Part shown: piece after piece, positions 11,954 through 24,315 of the stretch
Layout: each line of letters begins with the position of its first letter
Numbering within the stretch: the stretch's first letter is position 1
DNA from: Congeria kusceri
Taxonomy: Eukaryota; Mollusca; Bivalvia; Myida; Dreissenidae
Direction: 5' to 3'
NCBI GenBank assembly: GCA_027627225.1
Contig: CM051029.1
Span: 19,206,656 to 19,270,655 of the forward strand
DNA length: 64,000 nucleotides
Translations under genes and position numbers: made by a program
The notes under the pieces: model-generated
Told to the model about the DNA's origin: nothing
Databases searched by the model: none
The model's input: only the letters and a program-made list of their open reading frames with translations

Positions 11954-12497
11954 ACTTATACGTGCGTCTGTAAGGCATGGGATTTGTAAGAAAATGTGAA
12001 CATGTGGACTATAAGTGTAAAATAATCTACATATGTGTTTATTTGAAGGAACAACATTATAACAACAGAAGTGCATATATATAATTTACTTGATCGTTTA
12101 ATGGTAATATTAATGACGTTATGTGTTTTGCTGTTTTCCACACACATCTGTTCCGTTTCGTGGAATAATGCAATCTAACATATTTAAAATGTATTTTACA
12201 TGTTATATCATAACATTTATAATTAATAGTTGCAAACGTAACCTATTACGCACATGTGTTTTATTACTAGTTATTTATAAATTTACTTAAAACCACAGAT
12301 TATTATTATTATTGATTTTCATTTCTAGTAGATAATTTTTTACCGTGTTATCTGGAACACTTTTTCAGTTCTTACATTTGATTCATTTGGAGATATACTG
12401 AACTAGTAATTGTTTTAAATAATTTCATTAAAAGTAAGTATTGGTATGTTTTGTACATATGTTGCATTATTCATAACATGTAATTATTTGCAATTGA

Positions 12498-12503
12498 AAT
12501 AAA
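12498..12503 (+). promoter_or_regulatory. Polyadenylation signal AATAAA, candidate for the NLR-like gene
   Basis: A consensus AATAAA lies 545 bp after the stop codon. It is followed by a perfect 9-bp stem hairpin (AGTCGTGTA at 12521-12529 with TACACGACT at 12542-12550). I infer transcript ending near 12.52 kb. RNA ends would be needed to choose between this and weaker signals. Confidence 0.4.
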
Positions 12504-13380
12504 ACATTATATTTTTTAAAAGTCGTGTAAGTGGAATGTTCTACACGACTGTAGAGCTCGGTTTGGTGCCGGGAAAAGGCTGTTTACTCAGAGGAATGTT
12601 AACATAAAATGTTAATAAGTCGCGTGTATAACAAAGAAAAGCGTCTATATGGTAAACTTGTGTTCACACTTCTTGAATGTGTTTTTCTGTGCGTATTTAA
12701 AAAGAGTTATCTTCTGCTGTCGCAAATGGAGTTTCACCGCATTTATATATATGTATTTAACGTATCATTTCTATGTGATTTTATCGCGAAAAACCCTTCA
12801 AATTATTGTATTCGATAATTGTAAACATACATTGCTTTTACCCATCATTCCCAAAGCTTTTCTTTGTTCTGACATTTAATAGTATTTTGTGTTTGGAATC
12901 TCAACTGCTAACGAACCATGTTCAAATAATGGACAGTACCATGACATTTAATGAGCAATATAATATGCACTTAATGTAAATATGATGAATCTTTTATGAG
13001 CAATTATATTTAAATTAATGTGCGATATAATATGCACTTAATTCAAAGTATTTGTTTCACTTTAAAGACAAATAAACAATATCACAGCTTTATGGACATA
13101 GATCATGCACAGTTCTCTTTGGAAGAGATGGTTCTCACATTCGACATTAATGTAATGTGAACAGAAATCCAATTATTATTTATAAACATAGTGGAGTGTA
13201 GAGACGATAGCGTATATCGCAATAATAAGGGTTAGTGGTATAAAAACACAGTCTATACTTAGTGATTCCTGTAAAAGCCAATTAATGACACCATATCATT
13301 CTAGAAAAAACGCCACACTATCTGCTTTGTGCATACGGCTGTGCATTACGTCGTGACACGTCTAGCGTTCAGGATATAAA

Positions 13381-13500
13381 GGATATTTGTTGATTTCGGT
13401 GAATGATCAAATTTTATTTTACGAGTGGTTATATAAATATCCTTTTATATTACCACGAGTGAAATAAATATTCGATTATTCACCGAAATCAACAAATTTT
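13381..13500. repeat. Long foldback hairpin (about 48-bp arms)
   Basis: Left arm ATATTTGTTGATTTCGGTGA followed by ATGATCAAA and ACGAGTGG is mirrored by CCACGAGTG, then ATTCGATTATTCACCGAAAT and CAACAAAT on the right. A short AT loop of about 24 bp separates them. The arms match at most positions, so the segment could extrude as a cruciform or form a stable RNA hairpin. It directly precedes the dispersed repeat shared with NLR intron 3 and may be one end of that element. Confidence 0.75.
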
Positions 13501-13808
13501 GTTTTTATTCTATGCTTTCGGACAATCCATAAATAAAATCGCGCGATATAAGCTTAAAGGTCACATGTTTGCGTATTCTGAAGTCATAAAAATGACGTCA
13601 TATATGATTCCAAAATTGTTTATCATACGTATGGTGGGAAAAAAGTGCCATAATGTGTGCGTCGTTGTCGTTAAATTATACTTTTGTTGAAGTTTAGTAT
13701 GTGTTTTCTGTAAACAAATGTATGTAAATACTGTACATGTATATAACTTTGCCAAGGGAGTTAAACCACTGCTCGATGCGATTGATAGAAAAAAAGCGCG
13801 TTTAATGC

Positions 13809-13868
13809 TATATTTTCACTGCTGTGAAAATATAATTGTTTATATTTTCACTGTTCCAACAGTGAAAA
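13809..13868. repeat. Two adjacent perfect palindromes
   Basis: TATATTTTCAC TGCT GTGAAAATATA (13809-13834) and TTTTCACTGTT CC AACAGTGAAAA (13845-13868) are both exact inverted repeats of 11-bp arms and share the core TTTTCACTG. They are probably parts of one AT-rich foldback element. Confidence 0.7.
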
Positions 13869-14517
13869 CATAACATTTTATTTCACCAATAAAGTTCTAC
13901 ATTTCACTGAAAAACATATAATAAATAATTTATAAATAACAACTTCATAAACCTTGAAATTCTGACTTTAAAATATAAATACCAATAGAGAAAATGTACG
14001 ACAATACCATTTCTGAAATTTCAAATTATGTAGTTTTCAATTATGTTTCCAAATTATTGTGCAAAAGCAAACGTTAATCGTGTTTACATACATATTTATA
14101 ATTTCTATATAATACTTTACAACAAATTGGTTGTTAAATGCTTCGGATAAAAATAGTAACATTTTATAATTAATTGCACGAATGTATCGTTTGTAAGTGA
14201 AATTCATGACGTTTATATGTAATACAACTGGCATGTTATAATCAGTCAATTACTGTAACAGTGTAATTTGGTGTGATAAAATGTATATATATATAAAGTC
14301 TAGTAGGTATGCACCATATTCAACACAATGCTTTGAACATGAGAAATTCGACGAACAATAGGAATGGAAAATCGTCATAAAGCTTTATTGTTATAACCCT
14401 AATAACTAACCTTTGTAGCTTTTGAGATGACACATATTTCAGTTTTTCAACTTTGCCAAAGTTACACGTTAAGAAAAATCACGCAAATGATGTTTTTGTC
14501 ATGCTTAAACTAAATTA

Positions 14518-14742
14518 GTAAATGTGATTTTGAAAGATGGGCTGAACTTCTCTTAACCATTCTGAAAGCTTTTTTTTGGAATTGTACAATGCCTCGTAGC
14601 AGATCTGCGTATGCAGTTCATCTGAAATATGTGTCAAGTTGATATCTCTACAGACTATGACTAAGTCACATTTCTTTAATATTCTATCTGGTACCATTTT
14701 ATCTTTATAATACTGTAACTTCCAGTGACCGAAATGCAACAT
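14518..14742 (-). CDS. Hypothetical short protein or last exon
   Basis: A 75-codon minus-strand frame with a soluble, protein-like composition (for example KKCDLVIVCRDINLTHISDE and LSEWLREVQPIFQNH), unlike the AT-driven frames around it. A possible acceptor (GTTACAG) lies inside the frame before YYKDKMVPD, so this may be the terminal exon of a gene or an orphan fragment. I do not recognise the family. No partner exon was found nearby. Confidence 0.25.
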
Positions 14743-16934
14743 TTGAAAGCACTAGAACGTTTTCCGCTTAAAATAAATTTCTAGAACGTCATTTATTACT
14801 TGTGCATTAAACAATGAGACCTTATCTTTTAATGCCATAGGTGCTTTATTCACTCACTTTTAATGTTTTACGAAGTTTTTATACGTTAGCTAGAGTATTT
14901 ACTATGTTATATAACGTTATGTGCATTATTGCCGGTGGGTCTTGAACAAATCATGTTTATAGTTCTTCTTTGATAAGTGGACGTTGTATACATTTAATAC
15001 GATTGTTATAACACACACAATAATGCTAATATGATTCACAACGTTAAACGTTCAAGACGCAGAATTATACATGTATCTTAGACTTCATTCCACTTGAATA
15101 CTAGTATATACACTAAATGTCATAGGTGAATGCTTTGAAAAGCACCGACATCAACTTTATTGCATAGGTTTCCGACTTTAAGATAATAAATCACACAATT
15201 CATTCGTATTAAAATGAATTGTATTCTACGGGTTTCAATCAGTTACAATTATTCTAATTAATTTATCATGATAGCCCTATTGAAAAATTCACATACAAGA
15301 TTTCCCTTGTTAATATCTCTTACGTTAAATGTTATTCATGCTTATATCCCGGATTGTCTTATTGACAGAATGTCTATCCAATTTGGATTGACGCATAATG
15401 TTTGCTACATAATGCACTGTCTATATATGACATTATTTCACTTGGAAAAGGACTACAGATATGTGTAATGCATTTATTAAATTTGTATTAATGCTATAAT
15501 TATAAAAAAAAATATAACCTTGCTTAAAAAGTACTATGTAGCCTCGGTATAATACGTAATGAGATGTTCAGTCAATCGTGACCGTAGCGTCTGCCCTGCT
15601 TTCTTTGCCCAGAATTGTAGTAGATTGCAAACCGTCAAGATGAAGTGGATCCCGAGTAGCACCCCGTTAGTATCAACATTGCAATACACAAGCAGGTGAT
15701 TCACTTCGGATCACAAATGTTTAGTATCAAGTTAATTGGCGCTGTCATTTTAACCAACTGACCTATGGTATTTGATGACGTAAACAATATTTACATTTAA
15801 CCGGTATTTTTAAAACACTTAAGAAACAAATATTAAAAGTTTTAAATGAAAACGCATCATGTTACATATCTTAAACTGTACGTTTTAGAAAGTTTTAATA
15901 GAAGTATTTGGAAAAAAAGGCATGTAAAGAAACTGTTAACAATATCAACAGGAGTTGTTTGAACTGTTGACTTGTGTGATTAAAATTCGTCCTAATGTAT
16001 TCAGTTAATAAAACATTTTATCTTTTGTTTTTCAAGATTTGGCAAAGTATGGTGTTTTAAGTGAAATGGTAATAATAACACTGAACTGTAATTATTTATG
16101 TTTCACAACAATATTTAATGTAATATATGAACAATTTTCATCGCATGTTATATGTTTTCTGTAATGGTTATGCCTTTTATAAATTGTAAGTATGTGAGGT
16201 GTGCCTTTAATAAAAAACGCGTAACTACTTATTCGAATAGTCGACCACCTGCAGTAGCTAAACGGGTCAATTTTTCTTTCATTTATACATTCATTTAAAC
16301 TAATCATTTATTGACGACGGTTGGTTTACATTTGCGTTTAATTACGGGTACATATAAATCAGTCGTTTGTTCTTTATGTAGGCGCTTACAATATTATTTG
16401 TATAAACATTATAATCATTTAACTTAAAGATATAACACTTTTCCAGCAGGAGTTCAGACTATACGAAATACGTGTAACATATAGAGACTAAGTTTGTCGA
16501 ACTCTACTCGGAACGTGAGGCGTACACGTTTCTAAAACCACTTAAGACACAAACGATCCAGAGTGTTTATATCTAATTAAAACATACCAGGACCTGTATT
16601 CACCAACCCATTTCTAGATTTAAAGTCTAAGAATACATAATATTCTGTTATGGGTTAGATACCACTAATAACAATTCCCATAGGGTCCCATTAAAAAAGC
16701 GCGAACTTCCCCATAATTTTTCTAGCCTTTCCTTTATTGTGCAAGCATGGTATTAATTTAAAGATGAATATTTCCATTCATTGAACATCACAGACATTAC
16801 CACGTGCTCATTTGAATATTATAAACATTATGCACGTGCTCTTTTGTATGAAATAGTTCAACTGCTAAACACGATATATTTAAATACAATGATTGGATAA
16901 TATCGCAGATAATTTGAACATGACTGACATTTGT

Positions 16935-18165
16935 GGAAGCGTCTATTCAAGCTTGTAATTTATGTAAATAGAGTTCACGAGTGTTCGATCAATGTGTCTG
17001 ATATATAGAGTAACGCGATAAAAGCTGTTGAAGTCACTCGTATATACCTCGTAATATAAATAAATTAACGTGAAAAATGTGGCGCATAAATAGATAAAGC
17101 TCGTGATATAAATGAACGAACGTGACAAAACTGTTCATGTTAAATACAGTCTCATAATCAAGATAAATTAATATGATTAAACTGTTCATTTCATATACAG
17201 ATCCTAAATCTATATAAGTGAACGTGTTAAAACTGTTCTTGTCATATACATTTCTCATAATCTAGTTAAATGAATGTGATAAATCTGTTCATGGCATACA
17301 GATTTCTCATAATCTAGAAATGTTGACGTGGTAAAACTGTCCATGTCATTATCAGATCTTGCACTCTAAATAAATGAACGTGATGGAACTGTTGATTACA
17401 TATGCAGATCTCATAATCTAGATAAATGAAAGTGATAAAATTGCATATCGAGTTATGTTAATAATTAACGTGATAAAACTGTTCATGTCATATAGAGATC
17501 TCGTAATCTAGATAAATTAACATGATAAAACTGTTTAAATCATATACAGATCTTGTAATCTAGATAAATGTACGTGATAAAACTGTCCATGCCACATATA
17601 GATCGCATAATCTAGATACAAAATTATGATGTAAATGAAACTGATAAAAACTTTGAAATGCAGATGTCGTAATCTAAATAAACGAAATGGACAGAAGCTG
17701 TTCATATAACCGATATAATATCATATACTATAAATAAATGAATGTGATAAAGCTGTGGATGTCACATTATATACAGATCATCTACGTACTCTAAATAAAT
17801 TAACGTGATGAAGTTGTGCATGTCACAGAATATACAGTTAATATAGTTTAAAAATTAATTAATTGATAAAGCTGTCAATGCCACTGAATAAACATAGCAT
17901 ATACATAAACACCACGAATGTTTAAATGTATGGAAAAACATAGACTGGCAATCGGTTATCTACTCCTTTGCCAGTAAAAAGATTTACTCTAAATAAATTA
18001 ACGTGCTAGAGCTGCGTATGTCATATAATCTTTGCATGGGACTGAATTACATATATCATGATTTACAAGATAAATACTGTATATGTCTCTCTATAAAAAA
18101 ACTCTCGTAATTTAAATAAATTAACGTGAAAAAAAGCTATGCATGTCACTGGCTTTCAGATCTCA
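16935..18165. repeat. Satellite array, about 52-bp period
   Basis: Degenerate units of the form TAATCTAGATAAATGAACGT, then GATAAAACTGTTCATGTCAT, then ATACAGATC recur. The core AATCTAG occurs at 17505, 17557 and 17609, exactly 52 bp apart. About 23 units span 1.2 kb, most diverged towards the right end. Several short frames on the minus strand are only translations of the satellite. Confidence 0.85.
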
Positions 18166-18189
18166 GCGTTGAATTCATACCATGTCTCA

Positions 18190-18848
18190 AATGTACATGA
18201 TGGGAAATTCCAGTAGATTCGCAGATCAATCGTTGCCGTGCAGTTGCATGTGCAAGTTGTCAGATCACCTGAAGTGGTACCATTAATGAAATGACTCAAG
18301 TTGTATCAAAGTTTTCCGTTCAACTGAACTTGCACCCATGTATGAAACGGCACCAGATGTATCAAATTTGACAGTTCAACTGAAGTTGCAACCATTAATG
18401 AAATGGCTTCGGTTGCATCAAAATTGTCAGTTCAACTAAAGTTGCAACCATTAATTAAACGGCTTCGGTTGCATCAAAATTGTCAGTTCAACTGAAGTTG
18501 CAACCATCTAGGAAATGAATCAAGTGGTATCAAATTTGTCAGATCAACTAAAGTTGCAACCAATTATGATACCACTCCAGTTGTATCAAGCTGTCAGTTC
18601 AAAAGAATGTGCAACCCTTCAGGAAATAGCTTCGGTTGTATCACCATTGTCAGTTCAACTAAAGTTGCAACCATTATTGATAGCGTTCCATATCTATCAA
18701 AATTGTCATTTCAACTGAAGTTGCATCCATTTCTGATACCACTCCAGTTGTATCAACGTTGTCAGTTTAACTGAAGTTGCGAAACGGTTCCAATTGTGTA
18801 TAAGTTGTCAGTTCAACTGAGTTGCAACCAGTAACGAAACGGCTCTAG
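18190..18848. repeat. Satellite array, 56-bp period
   Basis: Units TTGTCAGTTCAACTGAAGTT, then GCAACCATTAATGAAACGGC, then TTCGGTTGCATCAAAA repeat with 56-bp spacing (18368, 18424, 18480). There are about twelve copies. The array ends where similarity to the C-terminal end of the HSPA12 pseudogene begins. It is unrelated in sequence to the 52-bp array it abuts. Confidence 0.85.
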
Positions 18849-21800
18849 TTGCTTCTGGTCTTTTTGGAGACAGTTGAGTACACGTAGCTCCTCTTTCCCT
18901 GTCAGTGTATGCTTCACTTTCACCAAGAGTTCCGTGTTGCCAAACAGGAGCGTCACTTCGTGTAGCTGATCATAACTTTTACATCTGGAAGGACGTCCAT
19001 ACTCACTTCACTCAGGCGTACACAGCCGGGATCAGTCGTGTATTTAGGGTTGTCTGTACACTGGAATACATGATTCGCCGTGCGCAACTGCGGTAGTGAT
19101 ATGAGTTACTTCGTGGTCTACAGGTATCTCCTCGTTCACTCTGACAAATACATCAAAGCAATTGCCAACTTTCCATTCACCATTAACAAGTTTAATTTTT
19201 TTTACAGGGTGCTTCGTTATATCAAAGTAGTTAGCACCCTGAAAGCCACTTTACCGGGGTTGTGTCCAAACAGCACGGCACCTTTCAGAACAGCCAGGCC
19301 TGGTTCATCATGAACGACAAGCCTATTTCCGACTAGTTCTTCCCTTAGCCTGTCTTGAACGTAGCGAGACTCACCAAAACCACCTACCAGCAAAACTGTA
19401 CGGATATCCGTTATGTTGGCCTGACCCATCAGTTATTTTAAGTGCTCAATAAGACGTCTTAGAGGCTTCTCAAACCAAGCTTTCAAATCGTATGACTCGA
19501 TACAGAGTTTGTCTGCCTGGATCGGGCTTGTCTCGCCAAACAAATAGTTTATGAAATGAGGAACATAGCTCACATTTAGAAATCGAACGATCTCCAATAA
19601 GACCACGGTAGTCGCACTTGGATCTTGCTGGTATTGGGAACAACATTTCTCTTCTTGGTTTCAAAATCGCGTATCAACTCGAAATAATCGCCGATGGGAC
19701 ATCGACAGAGTTCTTCTAGTACATGTTTTCCCCAGAACGTTTCCGGGGTACTTGAAGAAATGTTGATCCACGTATGTACCGCCCAAGGCCCCGCATCTCA
19801 CTTTGTGTATCACCCTGACTGTGCCGTTCGGTAATTTCTGATGAACTGTTATATCGGCTGTTCATCCTGAAATTAAAAACAACTTCAACAAAAACTAGAA
19901 CATATACGTATATATTTATAAAATTATCAATAATGAAATATGCAACTACCTACAAAACAGCATCATAAATTGATTGTAAGATTATAATGACTATGCAATT
20001 TCCATGGCCATCATATGTCTCTCTTACAATGTTCACACCAATAACTTATAGAATGATTGAAGTAATCTACAGGTGGTAGATGAAACCAAACGAAAAGAGT
20101 GCAACAACCGGCTCTACTATAGTTGTCAATCTGCTAGCCATTTTGGGTTGGTCGGAATATTGGGGTGGAATGTATAAGGTTTTTAACACAGAAATTTTAA
20201 TTTATTAGCAATATTTAAAGTATTGTATTTCATTTAAGCATTAAAATGATATCATGTGCTCGTCCACTGAGCTAACCAAACCGTTCCCAATTCCCTTTTC
20301 AGCAAACCATAATTATTATTTTCATATCAAGACATTTATTCCTATAAATCTAAAACTGTCCCATTACAATGCACACTTCTTTACCTCCTAGATCGATCAC
20401 AATGTATTTGGAGCCGATCGTCTCGATATAAAGTCTTGGAGCCCCGTTGATCACCGCATGAGTGCAACATATGGCAGCAACCTCAGACTCGAACGCCATC
20501 TCCAGTCTGTCGCCATCGACCGCATGAGTGCAACATATGGCAGCAACCTCAGACTCAAACGCCATCTCCAGTCTGTCGCCATCGACCGCATGAGTGCACC
20601 ATATGGCAACAACCTCAGACTCGAACGCCATCTCCAGTCTGTCGCCATCGACCGCATGAGTGCACCATATGGCAACAACCTCAGACTCGAACGCCATCTC
20701 CAGTCTGTCGCCATCGACCGCATGAGTGCCCCATATGGCAACAACCTCAGACTCGAACGCCATCTCCAGTCTGTCGCCATCAATACCAGCCTTTTAATGA
20801 AGAAATATATTTAAATGCTTAGACAAAGGCATAAGCTGGTGTTACTAACCCTCACCTAGCTATAAGTAATATATAAATTCACTCAAATCTTTCCACAGTT
20901 GGCAATCTCAATATTCAAATGAATAAAGGCGCCATATACGAAAGCTATTTTCCTTTCGCCCGAACTTTATCTATACGACGACTTTTACAAAGGTAAGCAA
21001 TAAAAGCAGTACATTTTATGGGCACTTGCTTTATTTATGCAAAACATGACGGACACTTGCTTTATATATGCAAAACATGATTAATATTACAGTATATGAA
21101 CTTTTAGAACTGACGTCTTGTGCGAATGTGTGTGTTTAAAATGGCATGCTTTTTAATTCCCATGTTATAGAACAATGTAAGTTTTATAATAAAATCGAAA
21201 CAAAAGGCGACTGTTAGTACATGGTATTCCCTTTTGATCAGCACTTTGTGTCGTTTTTGATCCTAGATCTTTTACTAAAATTATGATCATATGGTGTCAT
21301 TATGATTAAAGTGTCTGTGCAATTTTAAATTGGAAGTTAAAAGTAATTACACCATACATTAAGCCATGTGCAAATAAATATACACAACTTACAAGTACAG
21401 CAGCCTCTCGCATGAACTGCTTGGCACCAACATCCCATATAGCCGGGACAGTGATGACGTACTGAATGTCTGTCTCTCGCATGCTCAATGTTGTTAGCTG
21501 AAGGGCGTCTAACAGATGCCCGTGTAAGTATTTAATCGCCATTGCAAATATTTCCATAGCAGGATGTGCTTTGCCTTCGAGATCTTCCACGGTTGTCTGT
21601 CGGAACAGTTTCTACAAAAATGACATTCGTTTGCCTTTAGTGGAGCTATCAATTGCATAGTGTTATGCCCATATAGACCTAGATGTTACAACAACGACAG
21701 CAATCTCTACCCAGAAGTGTCGATTTTGACGCTTTATTTTAGTCTCTGTCAACGTCTTACGAACGGGAGCGTGATATGTTAGTTACGAGTATTGGTGTTT

Positions 21801-22317
21801 AATGTAGAGGAAACAAACAAACACTAGATAACCTATGACAAGACATATTAGAAGCTTGCTTTGACGATACAAGAAATCCTCCGACAAGTGCATTTTTTTA
21901 AAATCCAATGCTGAGCGTTTTACAGTATTCAATACAAGTGTTTTTATTTTAAATTTACCATCGGATTTTTGTGAATCTCTTGACAAACAAAAAATATAGA
22001 TCAGTTGTTACCTCATTGTTATACAACAGCATTTTAAAACGTCGGAACAATCTCCAACCTTTGTTTTTATTTTCTCCCGCCAGCGCAGCATAATGGTCTT
22101 CAGCTTCGAATCCGACGGAGGTAAACTGACTTTTGTCATCAAGGAGAACGCTTGTCGGGGTTTTCAGTGTGACTAGTTGCGAGGATGCACCGCCGGGGTA
22201 CCAGTTTTGATTGGTGAGCACTTTGGTCGGATCGTTTCTGTACGAATAGGCGTACCCGCTGTAGGTTGTGCCAAAATCAAACGCTGCCACTACCAGGTAT
22301 TACTTACTTCGAGGCAT
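18848..22317 (-). pseudogene. HSPA12-like (Hsp70 family) pseudogene
   Basis: Minus-strand exons 22012-22317, 21393-21611, 20385-20790 and about 18848-19866 follow the HSPA12A/B plan: phosphate-1 loop FDFGTTYSGYAYS, a YVITVPAIWDVGAKQFMREA segment, DLGG (phosphate 2), LLVGGFGESRYVQ (adenosine loop), and C-terminal CIPVYR and TELLVKVKH. Exons 1 to 3 keep good splice sites (for example VL|GTAAGT). Lesions: TAA at codon 6 (22300-22302), TGA directly after the phosphate-2 GG (19862-19864), at least two frameshifts in the last exon and a stop before LMGQANITDIR. HSPA12 proteins are divergent, ATP-binding Hsp70 relatives, strongly expanded in bivalves. This copy is almost surely dead. Confidence 0.85.
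20455..20784 (-). repeat. 66-bp in-frame tandem duplication (5 copies) inside HSPA12 exon 3
   Basis: Five copies of a 66-bp unit start at 20455, 20521, 20587, 20653 and 20719. Each encodes DGDRLEMAFESEV followed by [VA]AI[WC]xTHAV, 22 residues, so the frame is kept. In family members this segment (AGI-x-DRL-x-x-A-x-E-x-E) occurs once, before the second phosphate loop, so amplification would insert 88 residues into the nucleotide-binding fold. Copies differ at a few sites, and neighbours are more alike than distant ones. Confidence 0.9.
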
Positions 22318-23259
22318 TGTCTTATGGTCTGTTGAGTATTTCTTTAATGTGGGTATGTACGATCTTACAACAACTATGGTGGCATAATGCGACACGCCAA
22401 ATAAAGTTAATTAACACATATTTCTATTTTACATGGAATAAAAGTTAAGAACAAACATTGCTTTTAAACGCACGATAAGCCAGTTATTAATCACCAATTA
22501 GTTTTCGTCTGTAAATACGGAAGCTCAAATACATATGTAAACCTTGACTAAACAGTTGATTTAGGTTACACAACACAAATAAACCATGCACACACTCGAC
22601 ACTAGTATATACTTGTGTATTTATTCCATATTGAAGTGTTTCCTTCGTCATGCTTACGTTTCTTCTGTTTGCTTTCAAGTTTTATTGTCACGTTTATCTG
22701 CTTTTTTGAAAATAATTGATATGAAAGATCGTACATACACACTTTAATGCATTGATATGTTGTATTCAATTTCTTATATAATATTTCAGCGATTGGAGAT
22801 TCTCTACATAATTTCATATATATTGAAGAAAAAATGTATTAAGATTCTTAACAATTAATTTTTTCACATATAGTCTATATAATCTATCGGTAGCCCATTA
22901 AATGAGAAATGTGCATATATGCATTATCCTATCAATGGTATAATGAAGAACGATTTCGAGTTTAAAAATTTAGGTAACTGTTTTACATTTCATGTAGAGT
23001 ATTGAATTTTATAACTATCAGTTTAACTGGAATATGAAACTGATTGCAATCGTAATAACACGAGAAACTGCAAATGACAAATATATGTATTTATAATAAC
23101 ACTCATGGATAATAGCGTGCGTACTTAAATTAGTAATTGTTGCAGATATTATATAATCAAATTCTATAATACTTCTTTCACATGTTGTTCTGTTATAGTT
23201 GGAAAACGAGGTTAATGGACCGTTGGCTCTTGGTGTATAACACACGTCAAAATATTTAA
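22318..23259. other. Region 5' of the HSPA12 pseudogene
   Basis: AT-rich, no coding signal. It should hold the old promoter of the pseudogene. From about 23.1 kb onward it begins to align with the upstream DNA of the four HSPA12 remnants in the 34-56 kb block (shared ACATGTTGTTCTGTTA near 23178 and TTAATGGACCGT near 23212). Confidence 0.4.
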
Positions 23260-23483
23260 GGCGTATCGTGGGAAGCACGGGCTTAATGCATGTGTGTAAA
23301 GTGTCGTCACGGATAAGCCTGTGCAGTCCGCAGGCTAATTCAGGACGACACGTTCCCATTGTTGGTACTTTCTGTTTCAATGAATTCTCTTCTAAACATA
23401 AATCCACTCAAGGCGGAAAGTGCCGGAAATCCGGGACGACACTTTACGCCCATGCATTAAGCCCGGGTTTCCCACAACACGCC
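23260..23483. mobile_element. MITE with terminal inverted repeats (GGGCTTAATGCATG type)
   Basis: The left end GGCGTATCGTGGGAAGCACG and GGCTTAATGCATG are inverted at the right end as CATGCATTAAGCC followed by GGGTTTCCCACAACACGCC. Inside lie inverted AGTGTCGTC and GACGACAC blocks. I recognise the pattern as an abundant bivalve short element (memory, not a search). At 224 bp and with no coding capacity it is non-autonomous. Confidence 0.75.
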
Positions 23484-23539
23484 TTTTGTTTCGAAATCCA
23501 GCGTATTGTAAATCCCTATGTCAGGTGTATTCGTAAATA

Positions 23540-24300
23540 GGACTGACATAATAGCCATATTTAGCTACATACGTATATTTAACTGAACACATAAACAATA
23601 CAACTATTTTATAACATGACAATCAGTCGAAAGTTAACATGCGTAATTAACAGCAGCTCAACAACAAATTCCCGGAAGAAATAAAATAACTTAAATCATA
23701 AACAGTAGCTGTATGAAAATACTAATCACTGTTAAAAGTCGCTGCCGGCTTCATAATTATATGGCTGACGATTAAATGCCAGAAGTAATTAGGTGTTGCA
23801 TCATGTCCCAAATTTGAAATCAATATATATTGTAAACAGATCCCATAAACTGATCGTAGCTATAGTCGTGTATTATAATATTATTTTAAAATTAACATTA
23901 TTAGAATAAATCGATGGTTTTACGTACAAAATCGTACAGTCCTTCTTTAAATCTATGTGCATATTTGTAAGTTAGTACATGTATTTTCTTATATTCATGG
24001 TTTCCCAGTTTACTTTTGACACATTCATGCGCCATGGGAAAACCGTTCTAGTGTTAATAGGACAAACCAAACATCTAAATTGTCTGGTTTCCCAGCACAG
24101 TTGTCGTTCCTGCTACCCTACATTAACGCTTAGAATTTGGGTTTCCAACGAATTTACCTGTATACATGTTCTGATATGCAGCGCTTTTTAATCGAATATT
24201 TTATTCGTTTAATCAGATAACATAATGGCTGAATCGACATTATGTTCATTATTATTTGAGCATTTAATATGTTCTTCATGAAGTATGTATGAATATTTAA
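23540..24300. other. Upstream module shared with the 34-56 kb units
   Basis: Two shared parts: AGGACTGACATAAT (23540, also near 37285, 43440, 49664 and 54013) and a 24.0-kb block with TGGTTTCCCAGTTTAC, a CCATGGGAAAACC relative and CTGGTTTCCCAGCAC. About 420 bp (23876-24300) align closely with 46186-46610. This is the conserved 5' flank of the HSPA12 family members here and may contain their regulatory sites. Confidence 0.55.
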
Positions 24301-24315
24301 TATATACAGTACGTG

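Larger units (their letters stand above)
11954..16934. other. 3' UTR and gene-poor region after the NLR-like gene
   Basis: After the stop at 11953 come AT-rich sequence and a consensus AATAAA at 12498. Beyond that, apart from one small uncertain minus-strand frame near 14.5 kb and two palindrome clusters (13381-13500, 13809-13868), I see no gene. Other open frames are short, AT-driven and motif-free. Confidence 0.5.

Noticed and set aside
18190..18848. Regular 56-bp repeats that could suggest a CRISPR array
   Set aside because: No separate conserved repeat and unique spacer; the whole unit drifts as a satellite, and the genome is animal.
23268..23540. Open + frame of 90 codons
   Set aside because: It lies over the inverted-repeat MITE at 23260-23483 and reads its palindromes.
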